A stretch of DNA of 46,928 nt. Source: Candidatus Omnitrophota bacterium. Lineage in GTDB: Bacteria; Omnitrophota; Gorgyraeia; Gorgyraeales; Gorgyraeaceae. A program made the position numbers and the translations under genes. Shown here piece after piece: positions 16,776 through 26,613 of this stretch (positions are counted from its first letter, which is position 1; each line of letters opens with the position of its first letter). The DNA lies in NCBI GenBank assembly GCA_018902915.1, contig JAHIPS010000066.1, positions 1 through 46,928 of the forward strand, in the 5' to 3' direction. Below the pieces are notes generated by a model. The model did no database searches. It was not told the origin of the DNA and saw only the letters and a list, made by a program, of their open reading frames with translations.

Positions 16776-18268
16776 TAAACGTTGAATCGCAGGAGAAGAG
16801 GGTCGCGGTCGTAGAGGCCGGCGTGCTCCAGGAATATTATATCGAGCGGCCTTCAGAGGTGACGCTGGTCGGGAACATATACAAGGGCATAGTGGAGTCG
16901 GTTGTCTCAGGGATAGGCGCCGCGTTTGTGAGCATAGGCCAGTCAAGGAACGGGTTTTTATACGTATCTGATATGATGTCGTCGGCAAGGGAATTTGACT
17001 TGCTGGACGACGGTTCGCCAGAGGCAGCAAAAGAGGAAGCTGCGAGGCGCCGGACGCCAAGGCCAAGGCCGTCGGATATAAACAAATTGGTAAAAGAAAA
17101 ACAGGAGGTTTTGGTCCAGGTGGTGAAAGAAGGAATAGGCAACAAGGGGCCGCGGCTTACAACGCATGTCGGTATTCCCGGACGATTTATAGTGCTGATG
17201 CCTTTTGATAATCATCTTGGCGTGTCAAAAAAAGTCACGGACAGGCAGGAGAGACAGAGACTGCATAAGATCCTGAAAAAGATAGCGCCCGCTTTTAATG
17301 CAGGATTGATCGTGCGCACGGCCGGCGTCGGCAAGAGCGAGAGGGATATCCAGCGCGAGGCAAAATATCTATATGTGCTCTGGAAAAGGATAAATCGCGA
17401 CGCCGCTAAGGTAAAGGCGCCCGGTGTCGTGCACGAGGAGCACGGGCTGACGTTCAGGATATTGCGCGACATATTCAGCGAGGACGTGTCAAGGGTGCTG
17501 GTGGACAACAGGGACGAGTACAAGAAGCTGCGGAATTTTGCGAACAATATGATGCCGGCAATGAAACGAAAGCTCATGTTTTACAGGGAGAAGGTGAGCG
17601 CTTTTGAGTCGCGCGGCATAGAGAAGGAGATAGAGAAGCTTTACAGGAAAAAGATAGATCTCAAATGCAAGGGATATATTTTTATCGAGGAGACAGAGGG
17701 GCTTATAGCCATTGACGTGAACAGCGGTTCTTTTTCAAGGCGCAATATCGAGGAGACCGCGATCAGGGTCAATTCCGAGGCAGCGGAGGAGATCGCGAGG
17801 CAGATACGGCTGAGGGATATCGGCGGGATCATAGTGATTGATTTTATTGATATGAATCGCGACAGGAACAGGCGCGAGATCTTTAATATATTAGTGAGAT
17901 CTGTTAAGAGGGACAAGGCAAGGATCAAGATTTTGCAGATGTCCGAGTTTGGCATAGTGCAGATGACGCGACAGCGCGTGCGGCGGGGCGTGCGGCGCGT
18001 GTCGTATCAGAAGTGCCCGTATTGCAGCGGCAGAGGGTCGGTGAAATCAGTGACGACCATGGCGATCGAAGTGCTGCGCGCGGTGAAGCGGGAGCTGGAT
18101 AAGGCGCGGCTGAAAGAGGTGCGGGCGTTCGTGCACCCGGGCGTGGCGAATTACCTGCTGAACGAGGACCGGCCGTCCATAACCAAGCTCGAAAGCGAGC
18201 ACAGGGCCAAGATCATCATAATAGCAGAGCCGGAAATGCACATCGAGCGCTTCCGCATCCAACACTAA
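16757..18268 (+). CDS. rng: Ribonuclease G/E family protein
   Basis: GNIYKGIVESVVSGIGAAFVSIG S1-like region, IDVNSGSF, GGIIVIDFIDM, RQRVRRGVRRVSYQKCPYCSGRGSV. Confidence 0.95.
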   Translation: MQKEILINVESQEKRVAVVEAGVLQEYYIERPSEVTLVGNIYKGIVESVVSGIGAAFVSIGQSRNGFLYVSDMMSSAREFDLLDDGSPEAAKEEAARRRTPRPRPSDINKLVKEKQEVLVQVVKEGIGNKGPRLTTHVGIPGRFIVLMPFDNHLGVSKKVTDRQERQRLHKILKKIAPAFNAGLIVRTAGVGKSERDIQREAKYLYVLWKRINRDAAKVKAPGVVHEEHGLTFRILRDIFSEDVSRVLVDNRDEYKKLRNFANNMMPAMKRKLMFYREKVSAFESRGIEKEIEKLYRKKIDLKCKGYIFIEETEGLIAIDVNSGSFSRRNIEETAIRVNSEAAEEIARQIRLRDIGGIIVIDFIDMNRDRNRREIFNILVRSVKRDKARIKILQMSEFGIVQMTRQRVRRGVRRVSYQKCPYCSGRGSVKSVTTMAIEVLRAVKRELDKARLKEVRAFVHPGVANYLLNEDRPSITKLESEHRAKIIIIAEPEMHIERFRIQH

Positions 18269-18272
18269 CAAG

Positions 18273-18295
18273 TGGTCGAGGTTTCGCCTCGACCA
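18273..18295 (+). promoter_or_regulatory. Perfect hairpin in the leader between rng and rplU (possible L21-leader-like element)
   Basis: TGGTCGAGG-tttcg-CCTCGACCA. Confidence 0.45.
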
Positions 18296-18319
18296 GATAA
18301 TGAAGAGGGAGGGGTTACA

Positions 18320-18634
18320 GTGTACGCAATAGTTGAAACAGGCGCAAAGCAGTACAGGGTGTCAAAAGGGGATTTACTGGAAATAGAACGATTGGATTTA
18401 AAAGATAAGAAAGAGGTAAAGCTCGACAAGGTGCTTTTTGTTTCTGACAAAAAAGACCCCTCGGTGGGTAAACCTTATATAAAAGGCGCTTCAGTTGTCT
18501 GCGAGGTCGTGGGAGAGAAGCGCGGCAAAAAGTCCATATCTTTTAAATACAGGCGGCGACTCGGAAATTCCAGAAGAAAAGTCGGACACAGGCAGAATTA
18601 CACAGTTTTGAAAGTCAAGGAAATCGCAGCATAA
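18320..18634 (+). CDS. rplU: 50S ribosomal protein L21
   Basis: [28 protein letters not shown] start at 18320 after an SD-like gagggagggg. Confidence 0.95.
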   Translation: MYAIVETGAKQYRVSKGDLLEIERLDLKDKKEVKLDKVLFVSDKKDPSVGKPYIKGASVVCEVVGEKRGKKSISFKYRRRLGNSRRKVGHRQNYTVLKVKEIAA

Positions 18635-18648
18635 CAGGAGGGAATAAA

Positions 18649-18885
18649 ATGGCGCATACTAAATCACAGGGAAGCTCCAGGAACGGAAGGAACAGCAATT
18701 CGCAGCGGCTCGGGGTCAAGCGATTCGAGGGCCAGTTTGTGAGCGCTGGCTCTATCCTTGTCAGGCAGAAAGGCACAAAGTTTTTTCCTGGCACAGGCGT
18801 GGGCATGGGCAGGGACCGCACGTTGTTCGCGCTAAAGGACGGCGTGGTAAAGTTCGGCACATCGCGTAAGATCAATGTGCTGTAG
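18649..18885 (+). CDS. rpmA: 50S ribosomal protein L27
   Basis: [44 protein letters not shown]. Confidence 0.97.
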   Translation: MAHTKSQGSSRNGRNSNSQRLGVKRFEGQFVSAGSILVRQKGTKFFPGTGVGMGRDRTLFALKDGVVKFGTSRKINVL

Positions 18886-18893
18886 CGCTTCGC

Positions 18894-19865
18894 ATGTTTA
18901 TTGACCACGCAGAGATCAATGTCAGGGCAGGCGACGGCGGCGACGGTTGTCACAGTTTTTCCAAAGGCAGGATGCAGAGGTACAAGAAGCCTGACGGCGG
19001 AGACGGCGGCAAAGGCGGCGACGTAATAATCATTGCGGACAACAATGTCCAGACCCTCGTCGATTTTTATTACAGAAAGCATTTTAAGGCGGAGTCTGGC
19101 AGCAACGGTTCTAGCAATCATAAAAAAGGCGCTGACGGCAGGGACTCTATAATAAGGGTCAGCATCGGGACGATTTTAAGAGACAGGCACGAGGACATTG
19201 TTTATTGCGATTTGAATGAGGTCGGCCGGTCAGTCGTGATCACGAAGGGCGGGGCTGGCGGCGCTGGAAATTCCAGGCGCAGGGATGCCACGCCCGGGAA
19301 AGACGGCGACGAGAAAAATATTGTTTTAGAATTAAAATTAGTCGCTGACGTCGGCATAATCGGCTATCCAAATGTGGGCAAGTCGAGCCTGATCTGTCGC
19401 GTGTCAAAGGCAAAGTCAAAGATAGCCAGTTATTCGTTTACCACGAAGACGCCGATTTTGGGCGTGGTGAAGCTGGATAGCGAGAGAAGTTTTGTTATTT
19501 GTGATATCCCGGGACTGATAGAAGGCGCGCATTCCGGCAGGGGGCTGGGCGACGAGTTTCTGAGGCACGTTGAAAGGACAAAAGTCCTCGTGCACATGAT
19601 AGACATGGCAGGCGTGGAGCAGAGAGATCCTGTCGAGGATTTGAAAAAAATAAATCATGAGCTTGGCGCGTATGATCCGGGTCTTTTAAAGCGGCCGCAG
19701 ATCCTGGCGGCGAATAAAATGGATCTTCCGGACGCGGCCGAGAATTTAAAGAGTTTTAGAAAAAAGGTAAAGAAAAAGATATATCCAATATCTTGCGTAA
19801 CAGGCGAGGGCATAAAAGAGCTGCTCGAGGCAGCGCATACTGCGCTGTTCAAGGCTAAGCCTTGA
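18894..19865 (+). CDS. obgE: GTPase Obg/CgtA
   Basis: Glycine-rich OBG fold, GYPNVGKSSLI, DIPGLIEGAHSGRGLGDEFLRH. Confidence 0.97.
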   Translation: MFIDHAEINVRAGDGGDGCHSFSKGRMQRYKKPDGGDGGKGGDVIIIADNNVQTLVDFYYRKHFKAESGSNGSSNHKKGADGRDSIIRVSIGTILRDRHEDIVYCDLNEVGRSVVITKGGAGGAGNSRRRDATPGKDGDEKNIVLELKLVADVGIIGYPNVGKSSLICRVSKAKSKIASYSFTTKTPILGVVKLDSERSFVICDIPGLIEGAHSGRGLGDEFLRHVERTKVLVHMIDMAGVEQRDPVEDLKKINHELGAYDPGLLKRPQILAANKMDLPDAAENLKSFRKKVKKKIYPISCVTGEGIKELLEAAHTALFKAKP

Positions 19866-19890
19866 ACAGCGCAAGGCTAAGCCTTGAACA
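19846..19890. repeat. Family A doublet, locus 3 (second copy 5'-truncated), overlapping the obgE 3' end
   Basis: TGTTCAAGGCTAAGCCTTGAACA 19846-19868; CAAGGCTAAGCCTTGAACA 19872-19890. Confidence 0.93.
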
Positions 19891-19898
19891 GTGGGGCG

Positions 19899-20684
19899 AT
19901 GGAAAGACAAGATATAACAAAGGCAAAGCGGATAGTTGTGAAGGTGGGCACGAGCGTGCTTGCATCAAAGGGGTTTGCGCTGGATGAGGCGTGGATGCAG
20001 GGGTTTGCCCGGGAGATCGGAGAACTTTTGAAGCAGGGCCGCGAGGTGGTAATTGTTTCTTCAGGCGCGATCGCTGCAGGCATGCATTTATTGGGCATGA
20101 AAAAAAGGCCGAGCGATCTGCCCGGCAAGCAGGCGTGCGCAGCTGTGGGCCAGGGCAATCTGATAAATAAATATGAGGATATGTTCAGGAACGCAGGTTT
20201 TCATGTCGGCCAGATACTTTTGACATGGGAGGGCTTGAAGGACAGGCGCATGTACCTCAATGCTAAAAACACGATCAACACGCTTTTGTCAAAATCCGTG
20301 GTGCCTATAATCAATGAGAACGACACAGTGGCTGTTGACGAGATAAAATTCGGCGACAATGACACGCTTTCAGCGCTCGTGGCAGAGCTTGTGGGTGCGG
20401 ATCTTTTGGTCATGCTGACAGACGTGGACGGGTTTTGCGCGGGCTCTAAAAAGCAGCGCGTTGATAAGATAACAGAGATATGTCCTGAGATAGAAGCCGC
20501 GGCAGGGGGCACGGAAAAAGAGCATTCGCTCGGCGGCATGAAGACAAAACTCAAGGCCTGCAGGATCGCCATGTCTTCAGGCATCCATTGCGTGATTGCG
20601 AACGGCCGCAAGAAGGACATAATGACAAAGATCATAAAGGGCGAAAACGTGGGCACGCTTTTTGTAGCTGAAAAAGAAAAATAG
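19899..20684 (+). CDS. proB: Glutamate 5-kinase (no PUA domain)
   Basis: RIVVKVGTSVLASKG, VVIVSSGAIAAGM, GGMKTKLKACRIA; ATG at 19899. Confidence 0.93.
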   Translation: MERQDITKAKRIVVKVGTSVLASKGFALDEAWMQGFAREIGELLKQGREVVIVSSGAIAAGMHLLGMKKRPSDLPGKQACAAVGQGNLINKYEDMFRNAGFHVGQILLTWEGLKDRRMYLNAKNTINTLLSKSVVPIINENDTVAVDEIKFGDNDTLSALVAELVGADLLVMLTDVDGFCAGSKKQRVDKITEICPEIEAAAGGTEKEHSLGGMKTKLKACRIAMSSGIHCVIANGRKKDIMTKIIKGENVGTLFVAEKEK

Positions 20685-20702
20685 TTAAAAGGAAGGTGTG
20701 GA

Positions 20703-21959
20703 GTGCAGTTAAAAAATAAGATCTTAAAGATGCTGGAAGAGGCGAAGGCGGCGTCAAGGGCGCTAGCCAGCGTTTCAACCAAGAATAAAAACAAGGCGCT
20801 TTTAGCAATGGCAAAAGCGCTCCTTAGGGATTCGAGATATATATCGCTGCGAAATGCCAGGGATGTTTCCCTTGCCAGGAAAAATGGTCTGTCAAAGGCA
20901 ATGATAGACAGGCTCACGCTTACAGACGAGCGGATAAAGGATATGGCAGATGGTTTGAAGACAGTCGCGTCTTTAAAGGATCCTGTGGGTGGTGTTATCA
21001 GGCAGTGGAAGAGACCCAACGGACTTTTGATAAAAAAGGTGCGCGTGCCAATAGGCGTTGTGGGAATCATATACGAGTCCAGGCCCAATGTCACGAGTGA
21101 TTGCGCAGGGCTGTGTCTTAAATCCGGAAACGCGTGCGTGTTGCGCGGCGGAAGCGAATCCATTAATTCTAATCGCGCGATCCACGAGGTCATTACAAAA
21201 GGTCTGGGTAATTTCGGGATACCAAAGGCAGCGATTAGCATGATCGATACAACAGACAGGAAGGCAGTGGAGATACTTTTGCAGGCGCCCGAGTACGTGG
21301 ACCTTGTAATCCCGAGGGGCGGCGAGGGCCTGATAAAGCATGTTGCAGAGACTTCCAGGATACCGGTGATAAAACATTATAAGGGCGTGTGTCATTTATA
21401 CGTCGATAAATTCGCGGATCTGAAAAAGGCGATAGACATCGCATTCAACGCAAAGGTGCAAAAGCCCGGGGTATGCAACGCCATAGAGACACTGTTGGTG
21501 CACAAGGCCGTGGCCAGCAAATTTTTGCCGCAAGTGGTGCGCAGCCTGGAAGACGCGGATGTGGAGCTGCGCGGCTGCGCGAAGACCAAAAAAATATTAA
21601 GGGGCATAAAAAGCGCCACGGAAAAAGATTGGTATGAAGAATATCTGGATCTGATATTGGCGATCAAGATCGTTGACAGCGCGGACGAGGCGATTGATTT
21701 TATAAATAAGTACGGGTCAGGTCATTCGGACGCGATAGTCACGAAGAATAAAAAAGTGGCCAATGTTTTTTTGAGCAGGGTGGATTCAGCATGTGTTTAT
21801 CTGAACTCCTCCACCAGGTTTACAGACGGGTATCAATTCGGCTTTGGCGCGGAAATAGGCATTTCAACAGACAAGATCCATGCAAGGGGGCCGATGGCAT
21901 TAGAGGAGCTTTGCACGTATAAATATGTCGTGCTCGGCTCTGGCCAAATAAGACAATGA
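20703..21959 (+). CDS. proA: Gamma-glutamyl phosphate reductase
   Basis: VRVPIGVVGIIYESRPNVTSDCAGLCLKSGNACVLRGGSES; adjacent to proB. Confidence 0.96.
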   Translation: MQLKNKILKMLEEAKAASRALASVSTKNKNKALLAMAKALLRDSRYISLRNARDVSLARKNGLSKAMIDRLTLTDERIKDMADGLKTVASLKDPVGGVIRQWKRPNGLLIKKVRVPIGVVGIIYESRPNVTSDCAGLCLKSGNACVLRGGSESINSNRAIHEVITKGLGNFGIPKAAISMIDTTDRKAVEILLQAPEYVDLVIPRGGEGLIKHVAETSRIPVIKHYKGVCHLYVDKFADLKKAIDIAFNAKVQKPGVCNAIETLLVHKAVASKFLPQVVRSLEDADVELRGCAKTKKILRGIKSATEKDWYEEYLDLILAIKIVDSADEAIDFINKYGSGHSDAIVTKNKKVANVFLSRVDSACVYLNSSTRFTDGYQFGFGAEIGISTDKIHARGPMALEELCTYKYVVLGSGQIRQ

Positions 21960-21968
21960 GGCTTGCGG

Positions 21969-22020
21969 ATGTTCAAGGCTAAGCCTTGAACAAGCTTGTT
22001 CAAGGCTTAGCCTTGAACAT
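21969..22020. repeat. Family A doublet, locus 4 (52-bp perfect palindrome)
   Basis: ATGTTCAAGGCTAAGCCTTGAACAAG/CTTGTTCAAGGCTTAGCCTTGAACAT. Confidence 0.97.
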
Positions 22021-22034
22021 TTGAGAGGTGAGGG

Positions 22035-22646
22035 ATGAAGAAGAGGAAGGCAAAGGTAGCGAGGAAGACGAGCGAGACGAATGTTATGCTCGAATTGAAT
22101 ATAGACGGGAAAGGCGCTTCCAGCGTGAAGACAGGCATAGCTTTTCTGGATCACATGCTCGCGCTTTTTGCAAAGCACGGACTTTTTGATTTAAAGATAA
22201 AGGCCAAGGGCGACCTGGACGTGGATTTTCACCACACGAACGAGGATATAGGTATATGCATGGGAGAGGCGTTCAGGAAGGCGCTGGGCGACAAAAAAGG
22301 GATCAGGCGATTCGGCGAAAAGACGATCCCGATGGACGAGACGCTGGTCAATGTCCGCGTGGCAGTGGACGTAAGCGGCAGGCCGTTTTTTAATAATATC
22401 AAATCGGAAAAACCATATGAAGAAAAGGATGTGCAGGGGGGATACAATCTGGAATACACGCGCCAGTTTTTCCATGCGCTCATAAATAATTTTCCTATTA
22501 CAATGCACATCTCCGTTCTAGAGGCGGGTTCTGACGCGCATCATTTAATAGAGGCGATTTTCAAGGCAGCAGCCAAGGCGTTAGATGAGGCAACACAGAT
22601 AGATCCGCGTGTAAAAGGCATTCCTTCCACCAAGGGCCGTCTATGA
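22035..22646 (+). CDS. hisB: Imidazoleglycerol-phosphate dehydratase
   Basis: GIAFLDHMLALFAKHG, DVDFHHTNEDIGICMGEAF, EAGSDAHHLIEAIFKA. Confidence 0.96.
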   Translation: MKKRKAKVARKTSETNVMLELNIDGKGASSVKTGIAFLDHMLALFAKHGLFDLKIKAKGDLDVDFHHTNEDIGICMGEAFRKALGDKKGIRRFGEKTIPMDETLVNVRVAVDVSGRPFFNNIKSEKPYEEKDVQGGYNLEYTRQFFHALINNFPITMHISVLEAGSDAHHLIEAIFKAAAKALDEATQIDPRVKGIPSTKGRL

Positions 22647-23257
22647 TTACAATTGTTGACTATGGCATGGGTAACCTTAGGAGCGTGCAGAAGGCCTTTG
22701 AGTTATTTTGTCCAAAGGTCAGGGTGAGTTCGTCTGCCAGGGATATCGCTGCAGCGAGCAAGGTGGTTTTGCCTGGCGTCGGCGCATTTGGCAAGGCAAT
22801 GGAGGAGCTCGAGAAAAAAGGACTGGTAGACGCGCTCAAGGATGCTATTAAAAGCGGAAGGCCGTTTTTAGGAATATGTCTGGGGATCCAGCTTTTATTT
22901 CCGGAAAGCGAAGAGGCTGGCCGGGTCAAGGGCCTTGGTATATTAAAAGGAAAAGTCAGGAAATTTGACAATTCTCTCGGGCTAAAGATCCCGCACATGG
23001 GGTGGAACAAGATAAAATTCAAAGATCAAGATTCCAGATCCAGAATTTTAGAGGGTGTGCCGGATGGGAGCCACATGTATTTCGTGCACTCTTATTATGT
23101 GGAGCCTGAGGATAAAGATGCGGTGCTTTGCGAAACAGAATACGGCGATATTTTTGCCTCAGCAATACAGAAGGACAATATCTACGCGTTTCAGTTTCAC
23201 CCTGAGAAAAGCCAGAAGATAGGATTAAATATTGTAAAGAATTTTGCAGAGCTATGA
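22643..23257 (+). CDS. hisH: Imidazole glycerol phosphate synthase glutaminase subunit
   Basis: IVDYGMGNLRSVQKAFE, LPGVGAFG, LGICLGIQLL, QFHPEKSQ. Confidence 0.96.
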   Translation: MITIVDYGMGNLRSVQKAFELFCPKVRVSSSARDIAAASKVVLPGVGAFGKAMEELEKKGLVDALKDAIKSGRPFLGICLGIQLLFPESEEAGRVKGLGILKGKVRKFDNSLGLKIPHMGWNKIKFKDQDSRSRILEGVPDGSHMYFVHSYYVEPEDKDAVLCETEYGDIFASAIQKDNIYAFQFHPEKSQKIGLNIVKNFAEL

Positions 23258-23973
23258 TAATTATTCCGGCAATAGATATAATCGGCGGAAGGGTCGTGAG
23301 GCTGCACCAGGGTGATTTCACCAAGGAGAAATTTTATTCAGATGATCCGGTCGAGACAGCGCTTTTGTGGCAGAAAAAAGGCGCGAGGTTTTTGCATGTG
23401 GTGGACCTTGACGGCGCGAAATACGGCGAGGTGAGAAACGGCGAGGTCATAGGACGTATCATAAAAGCCGTGGACATGAAATGCGAGGTCGGCGGCGGGT
23501 TGCGTGACGAAAAAGACATCGCGTATTTTCTGGAACAGGGGGCAGAGCGCGTGGTGCTTGGCACAAAGGCATTCGAGGACCCCGACTATTTAAAGAAGCT
23601 TGTCTCCATGTTTGGCAAAAAGATCGTGGTCAGCATAGATTTTGCAGGCGAAAGAATAGTGAAAAAAGGCTGGCAGGAGGAAATGGACATGTCGCCGGAT
23701 GAGATGATTAAAAAGATACAGCAGGCTGGCGTGAGCACGATTGTTGTAACTGATATTGCGATGGACGGGACATTAAAGGGGCCTAATGTAGAGAAGATGA
23801 AAAAGATCCTTTCCAGCGTGGATATTTCAGTGATAGCGTCAGGCGGGATATCCAGTCTAGCGGACATAAAGAAGCTGAAGGATATTGGAAGTAAAAACTT
23901 AGAGGGCGTTATCATCGGTCGCGCCTTATACGAGGGTAAGATTAACCTCGAGGATGCAATCAAAATAAGTTGA
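23254..23973 (+). CDS. hisA: Phosphoribosylformimino-AICAR ribotide isomerase
   Basis: IIIPAIDIIGGRVVRLHQGDF, EVGGGLRDEKDI, DIAMDGTLKGPN. Confidence 0.96.
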   Translation: MIIIPAIDIIGGRVVRLHQGDFTKEKFYSDDPVETALLWQKKGARFLHVVDLDGAKYGEVRNGEVIGRIIKAVDMKCEVGGGLRDEKDIAYFLEQGAERVVLGTKAFEDPDYLKKLVSMFGKKIVVSIDFAGERIVKKGWQEEMDMSPDEMIKKIQQAGVSTIVVTDIAMDGTLKGPNVEKMKKILSSVDISVIASGGISSLADIKKLKDIGSKNLEGVIIGRALYEGKINLEDAIKIS

Positions 23974-24003
23974 CAATTTTGACATTGTCAGATTTGTCAA
24001 CTT
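23967..24003. repeat. Family B palindromic element, locus 2 (contains the hisA stop codon)
   Basis: AAGTTGACAATTTTGACATTGTCAGATTTGTCAACTT, identical to 11234-11270. Confidence 0.95.
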
Positions 24004-24015
24004 GGTGAGTGGGAT

Positions 24016-24777
24016 ATGCTGGCGAAGAGGATTATTCCATGTCTGGATGTCAAGGACGGTAGGGTCGTGAAGGGAGTAAAATTCCTGAACCTGAAGGACG
24101 CGGGCGACCCTGTTGAGGTGGCGCAGATCTATGACAAGGAAGAGGCGGACGAGATCGTGTTTTTGGATATCACAGCGAGTTATGAAAAAAGACAGATCAT
24201 GCTGGATGTCGTGAGGCGCACAGCCGAGACTGTTTTTATGCCACTCACAGTCGGCGGCGGCATAAGAAATCTCGACGACATCAGGGATCTGTTGAACGCG
24301 GGCACGGACAAGGTCTCGATCAATACAGCTAGCGTGAAGGATCCGGAATTGGTAAAAAGGGCTGCAGAGAGATTCGGCAGTCAATGCATAGTGGTTGCTA
24401 TTGATGCAAAAAGAACGGGAAAGGGTTTGAAATGGGAAGTTTATATAAATGGTGGGAGGACGCCGACAGGTATAGACGCTCTTGAATGGGGCAAAAAGGT
24501 CGAGGCGCTCGGCGCGGGCGAGATACTTTTGACAAGCATGGACAAGGACGGCACCAGGGACGGCTATGATATTGAGCTCACAAAGGCGTTTTCTGAAAAT
24601 TTGAGCATTCCTATAATAGCGTCTGGCGGCGCAGGGAATCTGGAACACCTGCAGGATGTTTTAACTAATGGCAAGGCAGACGCGGCGCTCGCAGCATCTA
24701 TTTTTCATTTCAGGGAATATTCAGTGAAAGATACAAAGGAATTTTTGAAGAAAAAGGGAGTCGAGGTGCGGACGTGA
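24016..24777 (+). CDS. hisF: Imidazole glycerol phosphate synthase cyclase subunit
   Basis: [54 protein letters not shown]. Confidence 0.97.
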   Translation: MLAKRIIPCLDVKDGRVVKGVKFLNLKDAGDPVEVAQIYDKEEADEIVFLDITASYEKRQIMLDVVRRTAETVFMPLTVGGGIRNLDDIRDLLNAGTDKVSINTASVKDPELVKRAAERFGSQCIVVAIDAKRTGKGLKWEVYINGGRTPTGIDALEWGKKVEALGAGEILLTSMDKDGTRDGYDIELTKAFSENLSIPIIASGGAGNLEHLQDVLTNGKADAALAASIFHFREYSVKDTKEFLKKKGVEVRT

Positions 24778-25094
24778 ATATCGATGATTTAAAATTTGAC
24801 AAAAATGGGTTGGTGCCGGCCATAGTTCAGGATTATAAAAGTGGCGAGGTTTTGATGCTAGCGTATATGAACGCGGAGTCCGTAAAGAGGACGCTTGAAT
24901 CAGGCAAGACTTGTTATTGGTCGCGTTCGAGGAAGGAGTATTGGGTCAAAGGCGAGACCTCTGGGAATTTTCAATTTGTAAAAGATGTGTATTATGACTG
25001 CGACATGGACGCGCTGCTCGTAAAGGTCGAGCAGAAAGGCGTCGCGTGTCACACAGGAAACCGCAGCTGTTTCTATAGGAAGCTCAAAGGCTAA
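24774..25094 (+). CDS. hisI: Phosphoribosyl-AMP cyclohydrolase (HisI domain only)
   Basis: [70 protein letters not shown]. Confidence 0.95.
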   Translation: MNIDDLKFDKNGLVPAIVQDYKSGEVLMLAYMNAESVKRTLESGKTCYWSRSRKEYWVKGETSGNFQFVKDVYYDCDMDALLVKVEQKGVACHTGNRSCFYRKLKG

Positions 25095-25133
25095 ATTGGA
25101 CAAAATGAGCATTGCAGGAATTGTCCAATTTAG
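25091..25133. repeat. Inverted repeat with 13-bp perfect arms at the hisI/trpE junction
   Basis: CTAAATTGGACAA (25091-25103) / TTGTCCAATTTAG (25121-25133). Confidence 0.9.
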
Positions 25134-25146
25134 AGGTGGGGGCAGG

Positions 25147-26613
25147 GTGTATTATCCGTCGAAGAAGGAGTTTTTAAAGCTGGCGAGAAGTGCGAACGTG
25201 GTCCCTGTGTATCGCGAGATACTCGCGGATCTGTTGACGCCGGTGTCTACGTTTATGAAGGTGAAGAACGGGCATTCGTATTTGCTGGAGTCTGTTGAGG
25301 GCGAGGAAAAGATAGCCAGGTTTTCCTTTATAGGCATAGAGCCGTCGATAATTTTTAAAAGCAAGGGTAACCGCGTCGAGCTGGAAAGGGACGGCAAGAC
25401 GAGAAAGTTTTTTACAAATTCTCCGCTCGCTGAGATCGCGGAAATCATGGCTGGTTTTAAGGCAGCGCCTGTTAAAGGGCTCCCGAGATTTTCAGGCGGG
25501 CTCGTGGGTTTTATGGGGTATGACATGGTGAAGTTTTTTGAAGAGCTGCCGGACGAGAACGTGGATGACCTGGATATGGCGGATTCTGTTTTTATGATGG
25601 CAGACAGCCATGTGATCTTTGACCATTCAACGCACAAGATAAAGGTAGTGGTGAACGCGTACGACAGGGGAGCACCCGCGTATGATAAGGCAGTGAAAAA
25701 GATCGACGGTATCGTTAAGAAATTAAACGCGCCGGCGAAAAAAGAAAAGCGCAGGGCCGCGAAAAAAACCAAACACAAAATCGAGTCAAATTTTACAAAG
25801 AAGGAATTCGAGGGGGCTGTAAAAAATGCAAAGAAATATATCAGGGCAGGCGATGTCATACAGGTCGTGTTGTCGCAGAGGTTTCACACTACCTTGAATT
25901 GCGATCCCCTGGATGTTTACAGGGAGTTGCGCTCGCTAAACCCTTCACCGTACATGTATTACCTGGATTTCGGGGATATAAAAATGGTGGGTTCTTCGCC
26001 CGAGCTTTTGGTCAGGTGCGAGAATGGCGTCGTGGAGACAAGGCCTATTGCAGGGACGCGGCCGAGAGGCAGGGACGCGGATGAAGACAAACGGCTCGAG
26101 CAGGAACTTTTGCGCGACGCGAAAGAGAGAGCAGAGCACGTGATGCTGGTGGACCTGGGGAGGAATGATATTGGCAGGGTATGCAAGCCTGGCAGCGTAA
26201 AGGTGTCCGAGTTTATGTTTGTTGAAAAATATTCGCATGTAATGCACATTGTGAGCAATTGCAAGGGGCGGCTGGCAAAGGATAAGAACCAGTACGATGT
26301 TTTAAGGGCAGCGTTTCCCGCAGGCACTGTTGCAGGCGCGCCAAAGATACGCGCCATGGAGATAATCGATGAACTGGAAAACACAAAGCGCGGGTCTTAT
26401 GCAGGCGCAGTGGGATATTTCAGTTTTTCAGGCAACATGGACACGTGCATAAATATAAGGACCATACTCGTGAAAGGCAAGGACGCGTTTATACAGGCAG
26501 GCGCCGGCATCGTAGCTGACTCAGTGCCGTCAAGGGAATACCAGGAGACTGTGAATAAGGCAAAGGCAATGATCAGGGCTATTGAAATAGCGGAAGAGGG
26601 GCTCGAGCAATGA
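25147..26613 (+). CDS. trpE: Anthranilate synthase component I
   Basis: NPSPYMYYLDFGDIKMVGSSPELLVR, RPIAGTRPRG, AGTVAGAPKIRAMEIIDELE; GTG start at 25147 after gaggtggggg preferred over 25096. Confidence 0.94.
   Translation: MYYPSKKEFLKLARSANVVPVYREILADLLTPVSTFMKVKNGHSYLLESVEGEEKIARFSFIGIEPSIIFKSKGNRVELERDGKTRKFFTNSPLAEIAEIMAGFKAAPVKGLPRFSGGLVGFMGYDMVKFFEELPDENVDDLDMADSVFMMADSHVIFDHSTHKIKVVVNAYDRGAPAYDKAVKKIDGIVKKLNAPAKKEKRRAAKKTKHKIESNFTKKEFEGAVKNAKKYIRAGDVIQVVLSQRFHTTLNCDPLDVYRELRSLNPSPYMYYLDFGDIKMVGSSPELLVRCENGVVETRPIAGTRPRGRDADEDKRLEQELLRDAKERAEHVMLVDLGRNDIGRVCKPGSVKVSEFMFVEKYSHVMHIVSNCKGRLAKDKNQYDVLRAAFPAGTVAGAPKIRAMEIIDELENTKRGSYAGAVGYFSFSGNMDTCINIRTILVKGKDAFIQAGAGIVADSVPSREYQETVNKAKAMIRAIEIAEEGLEQ

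Noticed and set aside
20201-21241. 346-aa antisense ORF on the - strand
   Set aside because: It lies opposite proB and proA, whose products are clearly recognisable; the antisense translation shows no family motif. Treated as a shadow ORF.
25091-25133. Classical trp attenuator with leader peptide
   Set aside because: No Trp-codon-rich leader ORF, no alternative antiterminator pairing and no U-run after the hairpin; reported only as an inverted repeat.
25152-25859. 235-aa antisense ORF on the - strand
   Set aside because: Opposite trpE; low-complexity translation typical of shadow ORFs.
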